Assembly (NCBI RefSeq): GCF_026410285.1
Contig: NZ_JAPMLP010000001.1
Coordinates: forward strand, 682,001 to 746,000
DNA: 64,000 nucleotides
From: Sulfitobacter sp. F26169L
GTDB taxonomy: Bacteria; Pseudomonadota; Alphaproteobacteria; Rhodobacterales; Rhodobacteraceae
Reading direction: 5' to 3'
In this document: one piece after another, positions 28,240-38,231 of the stretch
How the letters are laid out: the number at the start of each line of letters is the position of its first letter
Numbering within the stretch: position 1 is the stretch's first letter
Position numbers and translations under genes: made by a program
The notes under the pieces: model-generated
Told to the model about the DNA's origin: nothing
What the model saw: the letters and a program-made list of their open reading frames with translations, nothing else
Databases searched by the model: none

Positions 28240-30704
28240 GGGGCTTGCGGGATCAGCAGGGTCACACCAACGGCGGCTGCGCGCGCAAGGTCCTGATCAA
28301 GCGACATGGGAATATATTCACCGCGCCGCCAGAGTTGAGCCAGATCGTCATAGTGGCGTGACAGGAAGTGGCCGGACTGACCTGTGGACAATACAAACAC
28401 CGAGCTGTCGGGATCAGCGAAGTCGTAAACGCCACGGTATCCGGCACCATGTACGTTGTGAAACGGATCGGGATCGGTGCCTTTGGTGCGGCCACGCATC
28501 AATGTATGATCCCCCCCCGAAGTGCTTTGACGGATGTTCACAAAATAGCGCAGCACCGGTACCGAGCCGAGAACAGGGTGATCATGGGTGGCTTGATGGG
28601 CATCGCCCCAGCGCAGAGACTCAAGCGCGGTGCCGTATTGCTGGGATATCTCCAGCAAAGCATCATCAAGGGCCAGTCGCGCCATATCTGCGCAGGTTTC
28701 AACGGGCGCGGATTGAAAGACATCGCACCACGCAGAAGCCCCTTCGACATCACGGAAAACCCGTTCGATGAAAATCGGTTCTACGTGGCTAAATTCTGGG
28801 GTAAGTGCGCCTAGTTCGTCACGGATGAGTCGGTCCTGAAGCGCGCGCAGCCATGTGGTGTAGATCAGCGGTTCCGGCAGGTGCTCATTCATTTCACCTG
28901 ACCATCCTGCCAGCAAGCTAAGGGCGCGCTGGCGAAAGGCTTCGGGCGTGCCATCGGGAGCGGCTTCGCCGGTAAACCATAGTTCGGCACCGATTAGCGG
29001 CAGAAGCGAGCGCGCAGTGTAGCTGACCGTATCCAGCTGCGCCTCGATAAAGCTGTCGCGGGTGTGAACCTGACGGCCCTGCATCAAGCGCTGCCAGCGT
29101 TTTATTCGCTGCGTGTCCCCCCAGAGGTACGAGATGTGGTTCGGGAAGGGCCGGTCAACCATTTTGTTATTAGTGTTGCCGAGGATGCCGCCGGAAGGGG
29201 CCACAAACCCCGGGTTCGCGGTGAAGGGCAGCATACCCTGCCAACGGTTGCTTTCGATCCATCCAGGGCTGGGAAGGCGGCCTTTACTTTGATGGTTGGG
29301 GTCGCGCTTGGGCGCGGCGCCGATTGTCTTCATTGCGATGGTGGTGTGGTCGACGAGCGTGAGGTTTTGTGAAGGTGCGATGAAACGCTTCGCCGCAGCA
29401 ATCCCTTCGCCAACCGTCTTGGCGTGCATCAGTTCCATCGCTGCCTGCAATGTCGTGTCGCGCTGGCTGAGTACAGTCCAGTTGACCGAAGCAACATGGC
29501 CGGGCGGTGTGATTGCGCCCAGATTATAGTGGCTGCCCGGCAGGACGGGGCCATTGTCTGTCCAGCGCAGGGTGAGGGTGACGGGATCAAGGTCCTTTAC
29601 GTTGATGATCGACGCACGGGTGCGGAACTTTTTGAACCCGTCAGGCGTGCGGTATTCCTCCCGGTTGGCGGGGTTCAGTTCTTCGATATAGACATCCTGA
29701 TCGTCCAGATAGGATGATGTCAGACCCCAGCCCAGATCGGCGGAGCGCCCCGTAAGCACAACAGGAATGCCGGGAATGGTGGCACCGATGACGCCACCGG
29801 TGTCCAGTTCAAGGCGTGCAAGGTACCAGATCGCGGGCGCGGTGAACCCCAAATGGGGATCATTGGCCAACAGCGTTCCGCCCGAGGCAGAACGGGAGGG
29901 AGCCGCCGCCCAAGCGTTGGAAGCCCCAGCCAAAGCGGTGCGTTTGAACGGCGATAGCGCATGCGGGGTGAAGGGCTTTGTCTCGGCGAAGCGCTGTGCG
30001 GTTGGAAACAAGCTGGCGTATTCCGGCAGCGCTGCCACGCCGGTGCCAGGGGCATCAGGCATGATATCACGCAAGCGTTTGTCATCGGGCAGGGCCAGTG
30101 ACACACGCGCGCGCAAAACTTCGGCATCCATATGCCCTGACAGTTGCAGTCCCATCAATTTGACGAGTGCGATGCTGTCTGCGGGCCGCCACGGGGCCAT
30201 CGCCGCGTTAAACAGGAACATCTCGGGCGCACCACGGCCAAGTGCCTCGGTGTTGATTTGATCAAGGCGCGCGTTCACGCCGGCGGCGTAGGCGCGCAGC
30301 GCACTTTGTGTCGGCGCATCCAGCGCTTCGAAAGAGGCCACCGAAAGCGCATAGATGTCAAAGCGGCGCAGAAGTTTGTCAGTGTCCAGCGTTGCCGCGC
30401 CGAAAACTTCTGACAGCCGGCCCTGCGCGGTGCGCCGCATGGTGGTCATCTGCCAGAGGCGGTCTTGGGCATGGGCAAACCCGAGGCCGAAAAACACATC
30501 TTCGTCCTGTGCGCCAAAAATATGGGGCACATTTGCGTTATCGCGCACGATCTCGACGGGGCGTTCCAGATTGGGCACCTCGACTTCAGCATTGTATTCG
30601 GGCAGCGAACGGGAGGCGAGCCAATAAACCATGCCAACCACCAGCACAGTGACAACCAGCAATGTTGCGGCAATGCGAACAAGCCAGCGGAACACTTTCG
30701 CCAT
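28236..30704 (-). CDS. Penicillin acylase family hydrolase
   Basis: An 822-residue Ntn-hydrolase precursor. An N-terminal hydrophobic helix ([18 protein letters not shown]) should anchor or export it to the periplasm. The alpha-chain region has [29 protein letters not shown]. The autoprocessing site with the nucleophilic Ser is [28 protein letters not shown]. Relatives cleave beta-lactam side chains or acyl-homoserine lactones; the natural substrate is not predictable. The ATG at 30704 has CGGAGGG upstream. It is coupled to rluE. Confidence 0.9.
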   Translation of the reverse strand: MAKVFRWLVRIAATLLVVTVLVVGMVYWLASRSLPEYNAEVEVPNLERPVEIVRDNANVPHIFGAQDEDVFFGLGFAHAQDRLWQMTTMRRTAQGRLSEVFGAATLDTDKLLRRFDIYALSVASFEALDAPTQSALRAYAAGVNARLDQINTEALGRGAPEMFLFNAAMAPWRPADSIALVKLMGLQLSGHMDAEVLRARVSLALPDDKRLRDIMPDAPGTGVAALPEYASLFPTAQRFAETKPFTPHALSPFKRTALAGASNAWAAAPSRSASGGTLLANDPHLGFTAPAIWYLARLELDTGGVIGATIPGIPVVLTGRSADLGWGLTSSYLDDQDVYIEELNPANREEYRTPDGFKKFRTRASIINVKDLDPVTLTLRWTDNGPVLPGSHYNLGAITPPGHVASVNWTVLSQRDTTLQAAMELMHAKTVGEGIAAAKRFIAPSQNLTLVDHTTIAMKTIGAAPKRDPNHQSKGRLPSPGWIESNRWQGMLPFTANPGFVAPSGGILGNTNNKMVDRPFPNHISYLWGDTQRIKRWQRLMQGRQVHTRDSFIEAQLDTVSYTARSLLPLIGAELWFTGEAAPDGTPEAFRQRALSLLAGWSGEMNEHLPEPLIYTTWLRALQDRLIRDELGALTPEFSHVEPIFIERVFRDVEGASAWCDVFQSAPVETCADMARLALDDALLEISQQYGTALESLRWGDAHQATHDHPVLGSVPVLRYFVNIRQSTSGGDHTLMRGRTKGTDPDPFHNVHGAGYRGVYDFADPDSSVFVLSTGQSGHFLSRHYDDLAQLWRRGEYIPMSLDQDLARAAAVGVTLLIPQAP

Positions 30705-30804
30705 AAGATAACCCTCCGAAATCACGCCAACCCGTCTTTGACCCTGCGGACCACGGTGTTAGGTATGCGCAGCAATAGCGCAACATCAAAGCAAGGAAAA
30801 GCAC

Positions 30805-31677
30805 ATGGCAAAGCTGGCGTTTTTAGGTCTGGGCGTAATGGGCGCACCAATGGCAGGGCATCTGCAAAAAGCAGGGCACGACGTGACAGTCTATAACCGC
30901 ACTCAGGCAAAGGCGGAGGAATGGGCCAAGACCTACGGCGGCACCCATGCAGATACACCGCACGCGGCTGCACAGGGCGCGGATTTTGTCATGGCGTGTG
31001 TCGGCAACGATGATGACTTGCGCTCGGTGACGCTGGGCGAGGACGGCGCATTTGCTGGTATGCAGGCCGGTGCAGTGTTTGTGGATCACACAACCGTGTC
31101 GGCGGCTGTCACACGTGAGCTTTATGCGGCGGCGGATGAAGCCAGGATCAGTTTTATCGATGCGCCGATTTCAGGCGGACAGGCGGGAGCCGAAAACGCG
31201 GCTCTGTCGATCATGTGCGGGGGAGATGCCGATGCATTAGACCGTGCGTTGCCGGTAATGGAGGTTTACTCCAAAATATGCCGGCGGATTGGTGACAGTG
31301 GTGCGGGGCAGATGACCAAGATGTGCAACCAGATTGCGATTGCGGGTGTCGTTCAGGGGCTGTCAGAGGCGCTGCATTTCGCCGAGAAAGCTGGCCTTGA
31401 CGGGCGCGCGGTGGTCGAGGTGATCTCCCAAGGGGCGGCGGGAAGCTGGCAGATGGCCAACCGCTATGAAACCATGCTGGATGACGAATTTGATCACGGA
31501 TTTGCTGTTGACTGGATGCGCAAGGATTTGGGCATCTGTCTGGACACGGCAGATGAAACAGGCGCAAGCCTGCCGCTGACCGCGTTGGTTGACCAGTTTT
31601 ACAAGGATGTCCAGAAACTGGGCGGCGGGCGTTGGGACACGTCCAGCCTGATCCAGCGTTTGCGCAAAATGGGATAG
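30805..31677 (+). CDS. NAD(P)-dependent beta-hydroxyacid dehydrogenase
   Basis: A 290-residue member of the 3-hydroxyisobutyrate dehydrogenase / tartronate semialdehyde reductase family. The Rossmann motif GLGVMGAPMAGHL is at residues 8-20, the substrate-binding DAPISGGQAGAENAALSIMCGG at 119-140, and the catalytic Lys172 is in GAGQMTKMCNQI. Substrate (3-hydroxyisobutyrate, tartronate semialdehyde or succinic semialdehyde) cannot be separated from sequence alone. It is a single-gene unit followed by a strong hairpin. Confidence 0.9.
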   Translation: MAKLAFLGLGVMGAPMAGHLQKAGHDVTVYNRTQAKAEEWAKTYGGTHADTPHAAAQGADFVMACVGNDDDLRSVTLGEDGAFAGMQAGAVFVDHTTVSAAVTRELYAAADEARISFIDAPISGGQAGAENAALSIMCGGDADALDRALPVMEVYSKICRRIGDSGAGQMTKMCNQIAIAGVVQGLSEALHFAEKAGLDGRAVVEVISQGAAGSWQMANRYETMLDDEFDHGFAVDWMRKDLGICLDTADETGASLPLTALVDQFYKDVQKLGGGRWDTSSLIQRLRKMG

Positions 31678-31692
31678 TGTTTGCAACGGTAA

Positions 31693-31726
31693 CTTACGGC
31701 GTCACAGTACAGAGTGACGCCGTAAG
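31693..31726. terminator. Hairpin between convergent genes
   Basis: A 13-bp perfect stem CTTACGGCGTCAC (31693-31705) / GTGACGCCGTAAG (31714-31726) with an 8-base loop lies between the dehydrogenase and SYLF genes, which converge. A long T-run is missing on both sides, so it may stop transcription only partly. Confidence 0.6.
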
Positions 31727-31732
31727 AAAGAG

Positions 31733-32299
31733 TTAGGGGATAATGCGGGTGTATTTGCTGCCCTCAAGAGTCGCCCCCACCCGCAGACCTGCACGACCAA
31801 AGATCACGGCAAGAACCGGCGATAGAACCGTAGTGGTATCCGCGTTCACACTGTCTCCGCGATCGGAAATCACGTATTCAACATTTGCACCCGCTGCCCA
31901 ACCGGGAGAGCGGCGGAAATCGCCCAACGCATCATCAGTCATGAAGAACAATACATGGGCGTACTGCTGCGCACCGATCTGTAGTCCGCCCGATGCTTTG
32001 GTGACCGAGTAATAATCAACTGTCGTGTCATTTACGCGCAGCGCACCGCGTCCGTATGCGCCACCAAGGCCAAGACCTGCTTCGGTCACGAGCGGCATGA
32101 CCAGCATTCCGTTCGATTTATCGGCTAGTGTGCGTGTGTTGGGATAGGTGCGGTACATTTCTGCCAGCGTGGCATTGACCCGCGCATCAATTCGCCCCGA
32201 TCCGGTAGAGCCGATGCCGTTACCACAAGCGGCCAGAGTGCTTGTGCCAGCAACCGCGCCCAACGCAAATGCGCGGCGCGTAAGAATAGAATGGGTCAT
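31733..32299 (-). CDS. SYLF-domain (Ysc84-like) lipoprotein
   Basis: A 188-residue protein with an RR-containing signal (LTRRAFALGAVAG) and a lipobox ending at Cys25 (STLAAC), so it is probably a lipoprotein, perhaps exported by Tat. The mature part has the Ysc84/SYLF lipid-binding motifs (DKSNGMLVMPLVTEAGLGLGG, YYSVTKASGGLQIGAQ, VFGRAGLRVGATLEGSKY). Family members bind phosphoinositides in eukaryotes; the bacterial role is unknown. Confidence 0.9.
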   Translation of the reverse strand: MTHSILTRRAFALGAVAGTSTLAACGNGIGSTGSGRIDARVNATLAEMYRTYPNTRTLADKSNGMLVMPLVTEAGLGLGGAYGRGALRVNDTTVDYYSVTKASGGLQIGAQQYAHVLFFMTDDALGDFRRSPGWAAGANVEYVISDRGDSVNADTTTVLSPVLAVIFGRAGLRVGATLEGSKYTRIIP

Positions 32300-32490
32300 G
32301 TGATTTGCCTGTCTCTTTAAACTGCTCGATTTTTACCGGTATTGTCCGGCTTATTTGCAAACCATAGGCGGTTTTATGCAAGTTGTCATTGGGTTTGCGC
32401 GCATGGGCGAAAAGATGCTGCGATGCCGCCACAGACTGATCATCGTTTTCCAAACTGACGAACGGCACCACCTTGCGATCCCAACTCTAC

Positions 32491-32955
32491 CTATTGTTCC
32501 AGATCATTGTCCCATTTATCTGTGAACGGTGCGCTGAACACCATGAATGAAAGTACAATTGCTGTAAGAATTAAAGAGATACCGGTCTGGCCCAACCCGC
32601 ATAACAAGCCGATGACACCCGCGCTCCAGATGCTGGCAGCGGTACCTGCGCCCTTGATAAAGTTTCCATCGCGAAACATCGCACCCGCACCAAGGAAGCC
32701 GATGCCGGTAATCACCCCCTGCATCACCCGCGTAGGATCAATCGGCACCTTTTCTGTTGCCAGCTGATCGATCAACTCCGAGGTGGCTATCATAATTCCG
32801 CATGACACTACGGAGATCACCACGAAGGGGCGAAAATCAATTGGCTTACTGCGAAAATATCGCTCCAACCCGATGGCAAGGGGCAGGAGGGTCGCCGCGG
32901 TCAGGCGAAGCAGCAAATCGGAAAGGCCCAAAGTAGAGAAAGTGAATAGTTCCAT
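32491..32955 (-). CDS. MgtC/SapB family membrane protein
   Basis: A 154-residue protein with four helices matching the MgtC N-terminal domain (LRLTAATLLPLAIGLER, GVITGIGFLGAGAMFRDG, GAGTAASIWSAGVIGLLCGLG). It lacks the C-terminal ACT-like domain of Salmonella MgtC. Possible roles are Mg2+ limitation or membrane-potential control, without direct evidence. The start at 32955 has GGAAAG upstream; longer upstream reading has no good ribosome site. Confidence 0.88.
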   Translation of the reverse strand: MELFTFSTLGLSDLLLRLTAATLLPLAIGLERYFRSKPIDFRPFVVISVVSCGIMIATSELIDQLATEKVPIDPTRVMQGVITGIGFLGAGAMFRDGNFIKGAGTAASIWSAGVIGLLCGLGQTGISLILTAIVLSFMVFSAPFTDKWDNDLEQ

Positions 32956-33046
32956 AATTGCTTTCCGGAATGATCCCAGCGAGGAGTATCGAAGATATTT
33001 TGCGTTTTGCAAGCCAGCTTGCCAAGGCCGGAAGCGTCCGACAGGG

Positions 33047-34045
33047 TCAGCTCTGCAAAAGCTTCGCCGCAGCGGGCGCAAAATACGTCAGGATACCGTC
33101 ACAGCCTGCGCGCTTGAAGGCCATCAGGCTCTCCATCATCACGCGGTCTTCATCAATCATGCCTTGGGCAGCGGCAGCCTTGATCATGCTGTATTCACCC
33201 GACACCTGATAGGCAAATGTCGGCGCGCCAAAGGTGTCTTTGACCCTGCGGCAGATATCCAGATAGGGCAGGCCGGGTTTGACCATCACCATGTCTGCAC
33301 CTTCGCCCAGATCACGTGCCACAAGGCGCAGCGCTTCGTCCGAATTGGCAGGGTCCATCTGGTAGGTTTTCTTGTCCCCCGTCAGCGCGCCCGAGGCCCC
33401 GACCGCATCACGGAACGGCCCGTAAAACGCGCTGGCGTATTTGGCGGCATAGCTGAGGATCATCACATTCTGAAAATCCTCCGCCTCAAGTGCCGCGCGG
33501 ATCGCGCCGATGCGCCCGTCCATCATATCGGAGGGGCCGATAATATCGGCTCCCGCGCGCGCTTGCTCTACCGACATTTTCACCAATGCATCGACCGTGC
33601 GGTCATTGATGATCTGCCCGTCAACGACAAAGCCGTCGTGTCCGTTGATATTGTACGTATCCAGCGCCACATCCGTCATCACAACCAGTTCCGGCACGGC
33701 GGCTTTGATCGCGCGGATGGCACGGTTGACGTGGTTTTCAGGATCCCATGCGCCTGCGCAATCCTCTGTGCGTTCTTCCAAACCGGTGTAGGGGAATAAA
33801 CAAATCGCGCCGATTCCCAGATCACGCGCCTCGATCGCGACATCGACAATTTTATCCACAGAGCGGCGCATGACACCCGGCATCGCGGGAATTTCCTCAA
33901 CGATGCCTTCACCGTCACGCACAAACACAGGCCAGATAAAATCGGCCGCCGACAGATGGTTTTCACGGACCAACCCGCGAATCCCTGCGTTCTGGCGTAG
34001 GCGGCGCAGGCGGGTGGCGGGATAGGGCGCTTGGATAGGCTGCAT
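33047..34045 (-). CDS. hemB: Porphobilinogen synthase, zinc-free type
   Basis: Condenses two 5-aminolevulinate molecules in tetrapyrrole synthesis. It has 332 residues, with both active-site lysines in blocks SYAAKYASAFYGPFRDA and MVMVKPGLPYLD. The metal loop reads TDVALDTYNINGHDG (about residues 124-138), so the three cysteines of zinc-dependent HemB are replaced by Ala, Asp and Asp. This is the Mg/K-type pattern known from Rhodobacter. It is a single gene divergent from the membrane protein at 34176. Confidence 0.96.
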   Translation of the reverse strand: MQPIQAPYPATRLRRLRQNAGIRGLVRENHLSAADFIWPVFVRDGEGIVEEIPAMPGVMRRSVDKIVDVAIEARDLGIGAICLFPYTGLEERTEDCAGAWDPENHVNRAIRAIKAAVPELVVMTDVALDTYNINGHDGFVVDGQIINDRTVDALVKMSVEQARAGADIIGPSDMMDGRIGAIRAALEAEDFQNVMILSYAAKYASAFYGPFRDAVGASGALTGDKKTYQMDPANSDEALRLVARDLGEGADMVMVKPGLPYLDICRRVKDTFGAPTFAYQVSGEYSMIKAAAAQGMIDEDRVMMESLMAFKRAGCDGILTYFAPAAAKLLQS

Positions 34046-34175
34046 GATCGTGTCCTCTGGAAAACTTTTCTCCTAAGGCTGTCATGTATTTTTGCCTTCC
34101 TCAAGAGGTCAGTAGGGGTAGGAATCGCCGCGCGCCCCAGCTATGACACTTAGAACGTGATTAACGAGCATTACA

Positions 34176-34703
34176 TTGGACTGGTACCAGACCCTTTTTG
34201 AACTGATTGACATGCGCTCATTCTCGAACCTCTGGTTCTGGATTGTGCTGGCTGTGGTGTGGTCGACAACCAGCCACTACGGCCTTGGCGTGCCGTTCGA
34301 TATGGTGTTGCGCGCCAAGCGCCACGGCGGCCAGTTCGAGAACGATCTCGAAGACCTTGTGCGCATTAACACAAACCGTTTGTTGTTCATCGCGCAGATG
34401 TCGGGCCTGTGGATTGCTGGTTTCGGCTGCTTCTTCCTGACCATTCTGGGACTGCTCGGCTTTGTCTACGGCAACGAATTCGCTCAATCGGTGATGCTGC
34501 TGGCATTTCCGTTGTCGCTGGTCGGTTTGCTAAGCCTGTCCACAGCGCGTCTAATACAAGAAGAAGACGCCCGCGGCGAGCAGTTGCGCAAACGGCTGAT
34601 GCGTCACCGTCTGTACAGTCAGATCATCGGCATGATCTCGATTTTCGTGACAGCGATGTGGGGAATGTTCCAGAACCTGAGTGTTGGGCCCTTTGGTGGT
34701 TGA
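34176..34703 (+). CDS. Conserved Rhodobacterales membrane protein
   Basis: A 175-residue protein with about four helices (LWFWIVLAVVWSTTSHYG, FIAQMSGLWIAGFGCFFLTILGLLGFVYG, MLLAFPLSLVGLLSLS, IIGMISIFVTAMWGMF) and a polar loop rich in Arg and Glu. I recall homologues being labelled component of SufBCD complex in Rhodobacterales, but nothing in the sequence supports an Fe-S role. The start is a TTG at 34176; an ATG at 34212 is possible. It lies 33 bp before mfd. Confidence 0.7.
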   Translation: MDWYQTLFELIDMRSFSNLWFWIVLAVVWSTTSHYGLGVPFDMVLRAKRHGGQFENDLEDLVRINTNRLLFIAQMSGLWIAGFGCFFLTILGLLGFVYGNEFAQSVMLLAFPLSLVGLLSLSTARLIQEEDARGEQLRKRLMRHRLYSQIIGMISIFVTAMWGMFQNLSVGPFGG

Positions 34704-34736
34704 CAGATACCGACTTCGCACCACATCACGCACCGC

Positions 34737-37700
34737 ATGAAACCAGCCACACATATCACGCTTTCCGGCGCACCCGAAGGGTTTGACGCTAAACTGCTGT
34801 TGGCAGAGGTCGCCAAATCGGGCGCGCCGCTGATCCATGTCGCGCGCGACGACAAACGGATGGCCGCGATGAAAGAGGCGCTGGCGTTTTTTGCGCCAGA
34901 TATGCCTGTCGTTGTCTTTCCCGGATGGGACTGTCTGCCGTATGATCGCGTGTCGCCCAATGCCGATATCTCGGCGCAGCGTATGGCCACGCTGGCGGGG
35001 CTGGTTCACGGGATGCCGTCGACGTTTATTCTGCTGACCACGCTGGGCGCGGCAACGCAGCGTGTACCGCCACGCGATATCCTGCGCACCGCCGCGTGGA
35101 GCGCGAAAGTGGGCGCGCGTGTGGATGAAAGAGGGCTGCGTGAATTTCTGGTCCGTATGGGATTTGTCCAAAGCCCGACCGTGATGGAGCCGGGAGATTA
35201 CGCGGTGCGCGGCGGGATCATTGATATCTACCCCCCCGGTGATCTGGGGCCAGTGCGCCTTGATCTGTTTGGCGACGTCCTTGACGGTGCGCGCCGTTTT
35301 GACCCCGCTACACAGCGCACCACGGAAAAGCTGGAACTTGTGGAGCTTGCACCGGTCAGCGAAGTAATCCTTGACGAAGCGGCCATCACCCGGTTTCGCC
35401 AGAACTATCGCATCGAATTTGGCGCGGCGGGTACGGATGATCCGCTGTACGAAGGGATCAGCGCGGGGCGCAAGCCGCAAGGGGCAGAACACTGGTTGTC
35501 ATTTTACTATGACACACTGGAAACCCTGTTTGACTATCTTCCCGAAGCTGCTGTTACGCTGGATGATCAACTGACTGCTATGCGCCTTGCGCGCTGGGAC
35601 AGTGTCGCAGACCAATACGAGACGCGCAAAATCGCCATGGCCAACCGATCGAAAATGGATACGGTTTATAAACCGGCACCAGCATCTGGTCTGTATTTGG
35701 ATGACGCCGCGTGGGAAGCCGCAGTCGCCGAGCGGCGGGTGTTGCAATTGGCACCATTGCCCCAATCTACAGGCCCCAATGTGTTGGATGCAGGCGGGCG
35801 TATCGGGCGCAATTTTGCACCAGAACGCCAGCAGGAATCTATCAGCCTTTTCGGGGCTTTGGCGTCACACATTAAAGCAAGGCTTGAGCAAGGTCCGGTT
35901 CTGATCGCGAGCTATTCCGAAGGCGCGCGCGAGCGTCTTACGGGGTTGATTGAGGAAGAAGGACTGGCCGAGGCTGTTCCTGTTCGCAACGCCAAGGGGA
36001 TCGGTAAACGGGGCCTGCATCTGGCGGTTTGGGCGCTGGAACACGGTTTTGACGCGCCGTTGACCAAATCCGGTGAAGCCGGTCGCCTGACCGTGATTTC
36101 AGAGCAGGATGTGCTGGGCGACCGCCTGATCCGGCGGCCCAAACGCAAGCGGCGCGCCGAGAATTTCCTTTCCGAAGTCCAGAGCCTCACGCCCAACGAT
36201 CTGGTTGTGCACGTGGATCACGGCATCGGCCGCTATCTGGGTATGGAAGTGATCAGCGCTGCAGGGGCTGCACATGAATGTCTCGTGCTGGAATATGCCG
36301 AGGGATCAAAGCTGTATCTGCCGGTCGAGAATATCGAACTGCTTAGCAAATACGGACATGAAGAGGGCTTGCTGGACAAGCTGGGCGGCGGCGCGTGGCA
36401 ATCCAAAAAGGCCAAGCTGAAAGAGCGTATCCGCCAGATGGCGGACAAGCTGATCCGTATCGCAGCCGAGCGCGCCTTGCGCCGGGCACCCGTTCTGGAA
36501 CCGCCGCCGGGGATGTGGGATGCGTTTTCGGCGCGTTTTCCCTATCAGGAAACCGATGATCAGTTAACCGCCATTGGCGACGTGATCGACGATCTGACCT
36601 CGGGCAACCCGATGGACCGTCTGATAGTAGGCGATGTGGGCTTTGGCAAAACCGAAGTCGCCATGCGGGCGGCCTTTGTGGCGGCGATGTCCGGGGTGCA
36701 GGTGGCTGTTGTCGCCCCCACCACGCTGCTGGCGCGCCAGCACTACAAAAGTTTCGCAGAACGCTTTCGCGGGTTTCCGATAGAGGTGCGCCAGCTGAGC
36801 CGTTTTGTCAGTGCCAAGGAAGCGGCGCTGACGCGGGACGGTATTACCAAGGGTACGGTTGATATTGTCATCGGCACCCATGCGTTGCTGGCGAAATCGG
36901 TGAAATTCAAGAACCTTGGTCTCCTTGTCATCGACGAAGAGCAGCATTTCGGCGTGAATCACAAGGAACGGCTCAAGGCGTTGCGCACCGATGTGCATGT
37001 ACTGACCCTGACCGCCACGCCGATCCCGCGCACACTGCAATTATCGCTGACAGGGGTGCGTGACCTGAGCATTATCGGCACACCTCCCGTCGACCGCCTG
37101 AGCATCCGTACCTACGTGAGCGAGTTTGACACGGTCACCCTGCGCGAAGCGCTGCTGCGCGAGCACTACCGTGGGGGACAATCCTTCTATGTGGTGCCGC
37201 GCATCAGTGACCTGCCCGAAATCGAAGCATTTCTGAAAGACCAGTTGCCCGAACTTTCCTATGTCGTTGCGCACGGCCAGATGGCAGCGGGAGAGTTGGA
37301 TGACCGGATGAATGCGTTCTATGACGGGAAATTTGATATCCTGCTGGCAACCACGATTGTCGAAAGCGGGCTGGATATCCCCACAGCCAACACGATGATC
37401 ATTCACCGCGCCGATATGTTCGGATTGGCGCAGCTTTATCAGATCAGGGGGCGTGTGGGCCGCTCCAAAACCCGCGCTTATGCGTATCTGACAACCAAAC
37501 CGCGCGCGAAACTGACCGCAACCGCCGAAAAGCGCCTGCGGGTGATCGGCTCGCTCGATACGCTGGGGGCCGGGTTCACGCTGGCCTCGCAGGATATGGA
37601 TATCCGCGGCGCTGGGAACCTGCTGGGCGAAGAGCAATCCGGCCAGATGCGCGATGTCGGGTTTGAATTGTACCAATCCATGCTGGAAGACGCGATTGCC

Positions 37701-38231
37701 AAAATCCGGTCTGGCGAGCTGGAAGGCGTGGTCGATGATGACGGCCAGTGGGCCCCGCAGATTAACCTTGGTGTGCCTGTATTGATCCCCGAAGATTACG
37801 TACCCAATCTGGATGTGCGGCTTGGTCTCTATCGCCGCTTGTCGGAATTGACGACGAAGGTGGAGCTTGAAGGCTTTGCCGCTGAACTGATCGACCGCTT
37901 CGGCAAGCTGCCGCGTGAGGTGAACACGCTGATGCTGGTGGTGCGCATCAAGGCGATGTGCAAACGCGCTGGTATCGCAAAGCTGGATGCAGGGCCAAAG
38001 GGGGCCACGATCCAGTTCCACAATGACAAATTCGCCTCCCCCGAAGGGCTGGTGAAGTTCATTCAGGACCAGCGTGGCCTTGCCAAGGTGAAGGACAATA
38101 AGATTGTGGTGCGCCGCGACTGGAAGACAGACGCGGACAAGATCAAAGGCGCATTTGCGATCGCCCGTGATCTGGCCGAACATGTTGTCGCCAAAGAAAA
38201 AGCGGCCAGGAAAAAGGCGAAACCAGTCTAA
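34737..38231 (+). CDS. mfd: Transcription-repair coupling factor Mfd
   Basis: A 1164-residue ATP-dependent translocase that removes RNA polymerase stalled at lesions and recruits UvrA. The N-terminal UvrB-like part has FPGWDCLPYDRVSP, the RNA polymerase-interacting domain has NDLVVHVDHGIGRYLGME, Walker A is GDVGFGKTEVA, the DEEQ box is VIDEEQHFG, and the TRG motif region includes GLAQLYQIRGRVGRS. The C-terminus is lysine-rich. It is convergent with the MFS gene and their stops overlap by 4 bp (38228-38231). Confidence 0.98.
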   Translation: MKPATHITLSGAPEGFDAKLLLAEVAKSGAPLIHVARDDKRMAAMKEALAFFAPDMPVVVFPGWDCLPYDRVSPNADISAQRMATLAGLVHGMPSTFILLTTLGAATQRVPPRDILRTAAWSAKVGARVDERGLREFLVRMGFVQSPTVMEPGDYAVRGGIIDIYPPGDLGPVRLDLFGDVLDGARRFDPATQRTTEKLELVELAPVSEVILDEAAITRFRQNYRIEFGAAGTDDPLYEGISAGRKPQGAEHWLSFYYDTLETLFDYLPEAAVTLDDQLTAMRLARWDSVADQYETRKIAMANRSKMDTVYKPAPASGLYLDDAAWEAAVAERRVLQLAPLPQSTGPNVLDAGGRIGRNFAPERQQESISLFGALASHIKARLEQGPVLIASYSEGARERLTGLIEEEGLAEAVPVRNAKGIGKRGLHLAVWALEHGFDAPLTKSGEAGRLTVISEQDVLGDRLIRRPKRKRRAENFLSEVQSLTPNDLVVHVDHGIGRYLGMEVISAAGAAHECLVLEYAEGSKLYLPVENIELLSKYGHEEGLLDKLGGGAWQSKKAKLKERIRQMADKLIRIAAERALRRAPVLEPPPGMWDAFSARFPYQETDDQLTAIGDVIDDLTSGNPMDRLIVGDVGFGKTEVAMRAAFVAAMSGVQVAVVAPTTLLARQHYKSFAERFRGFPIEVRQLSRFVSAKEAALTRDGITKGTVDIVIGTHALLAKSVKFKNLGLLVIDEEQHFGVNHKERLKALRTDVHVLTLTATPIPRTLQLSLTGVRDLSIIGTPPVDRLSIRTYVSEFDTVTLREALLREHYRGGQSFYVVPRISDLPEIEAFLKDQLPELSYVVAHGQMAAGELDDRMNAFYDGKFDILLATTIVESGLDIPTANTMIIHRADMFGLAQLYQIRGRVGRSKTRAYAYLTTKPRAKLTATAEKRLRVIGSLDTLGAGFTLASQDMDIRGAGNLLGEEQSGQMRDVGFELYQSMLEDAIAKIRSGELEGVVDDDGQWAPQINLGVPVLIPEDYVPNLDVRLGLYRRLSELTTKVELEGFAAELIDRFGKLPREVNTLMLVVRIKAMCKRAGIAKLDAGPKGATIQFHNDKFASPEGLVKFIQDQRGLAKVKDNKIVVRRDWKTDADKIKGAFAIARDLAEHVVAKEKAARKKAKPV

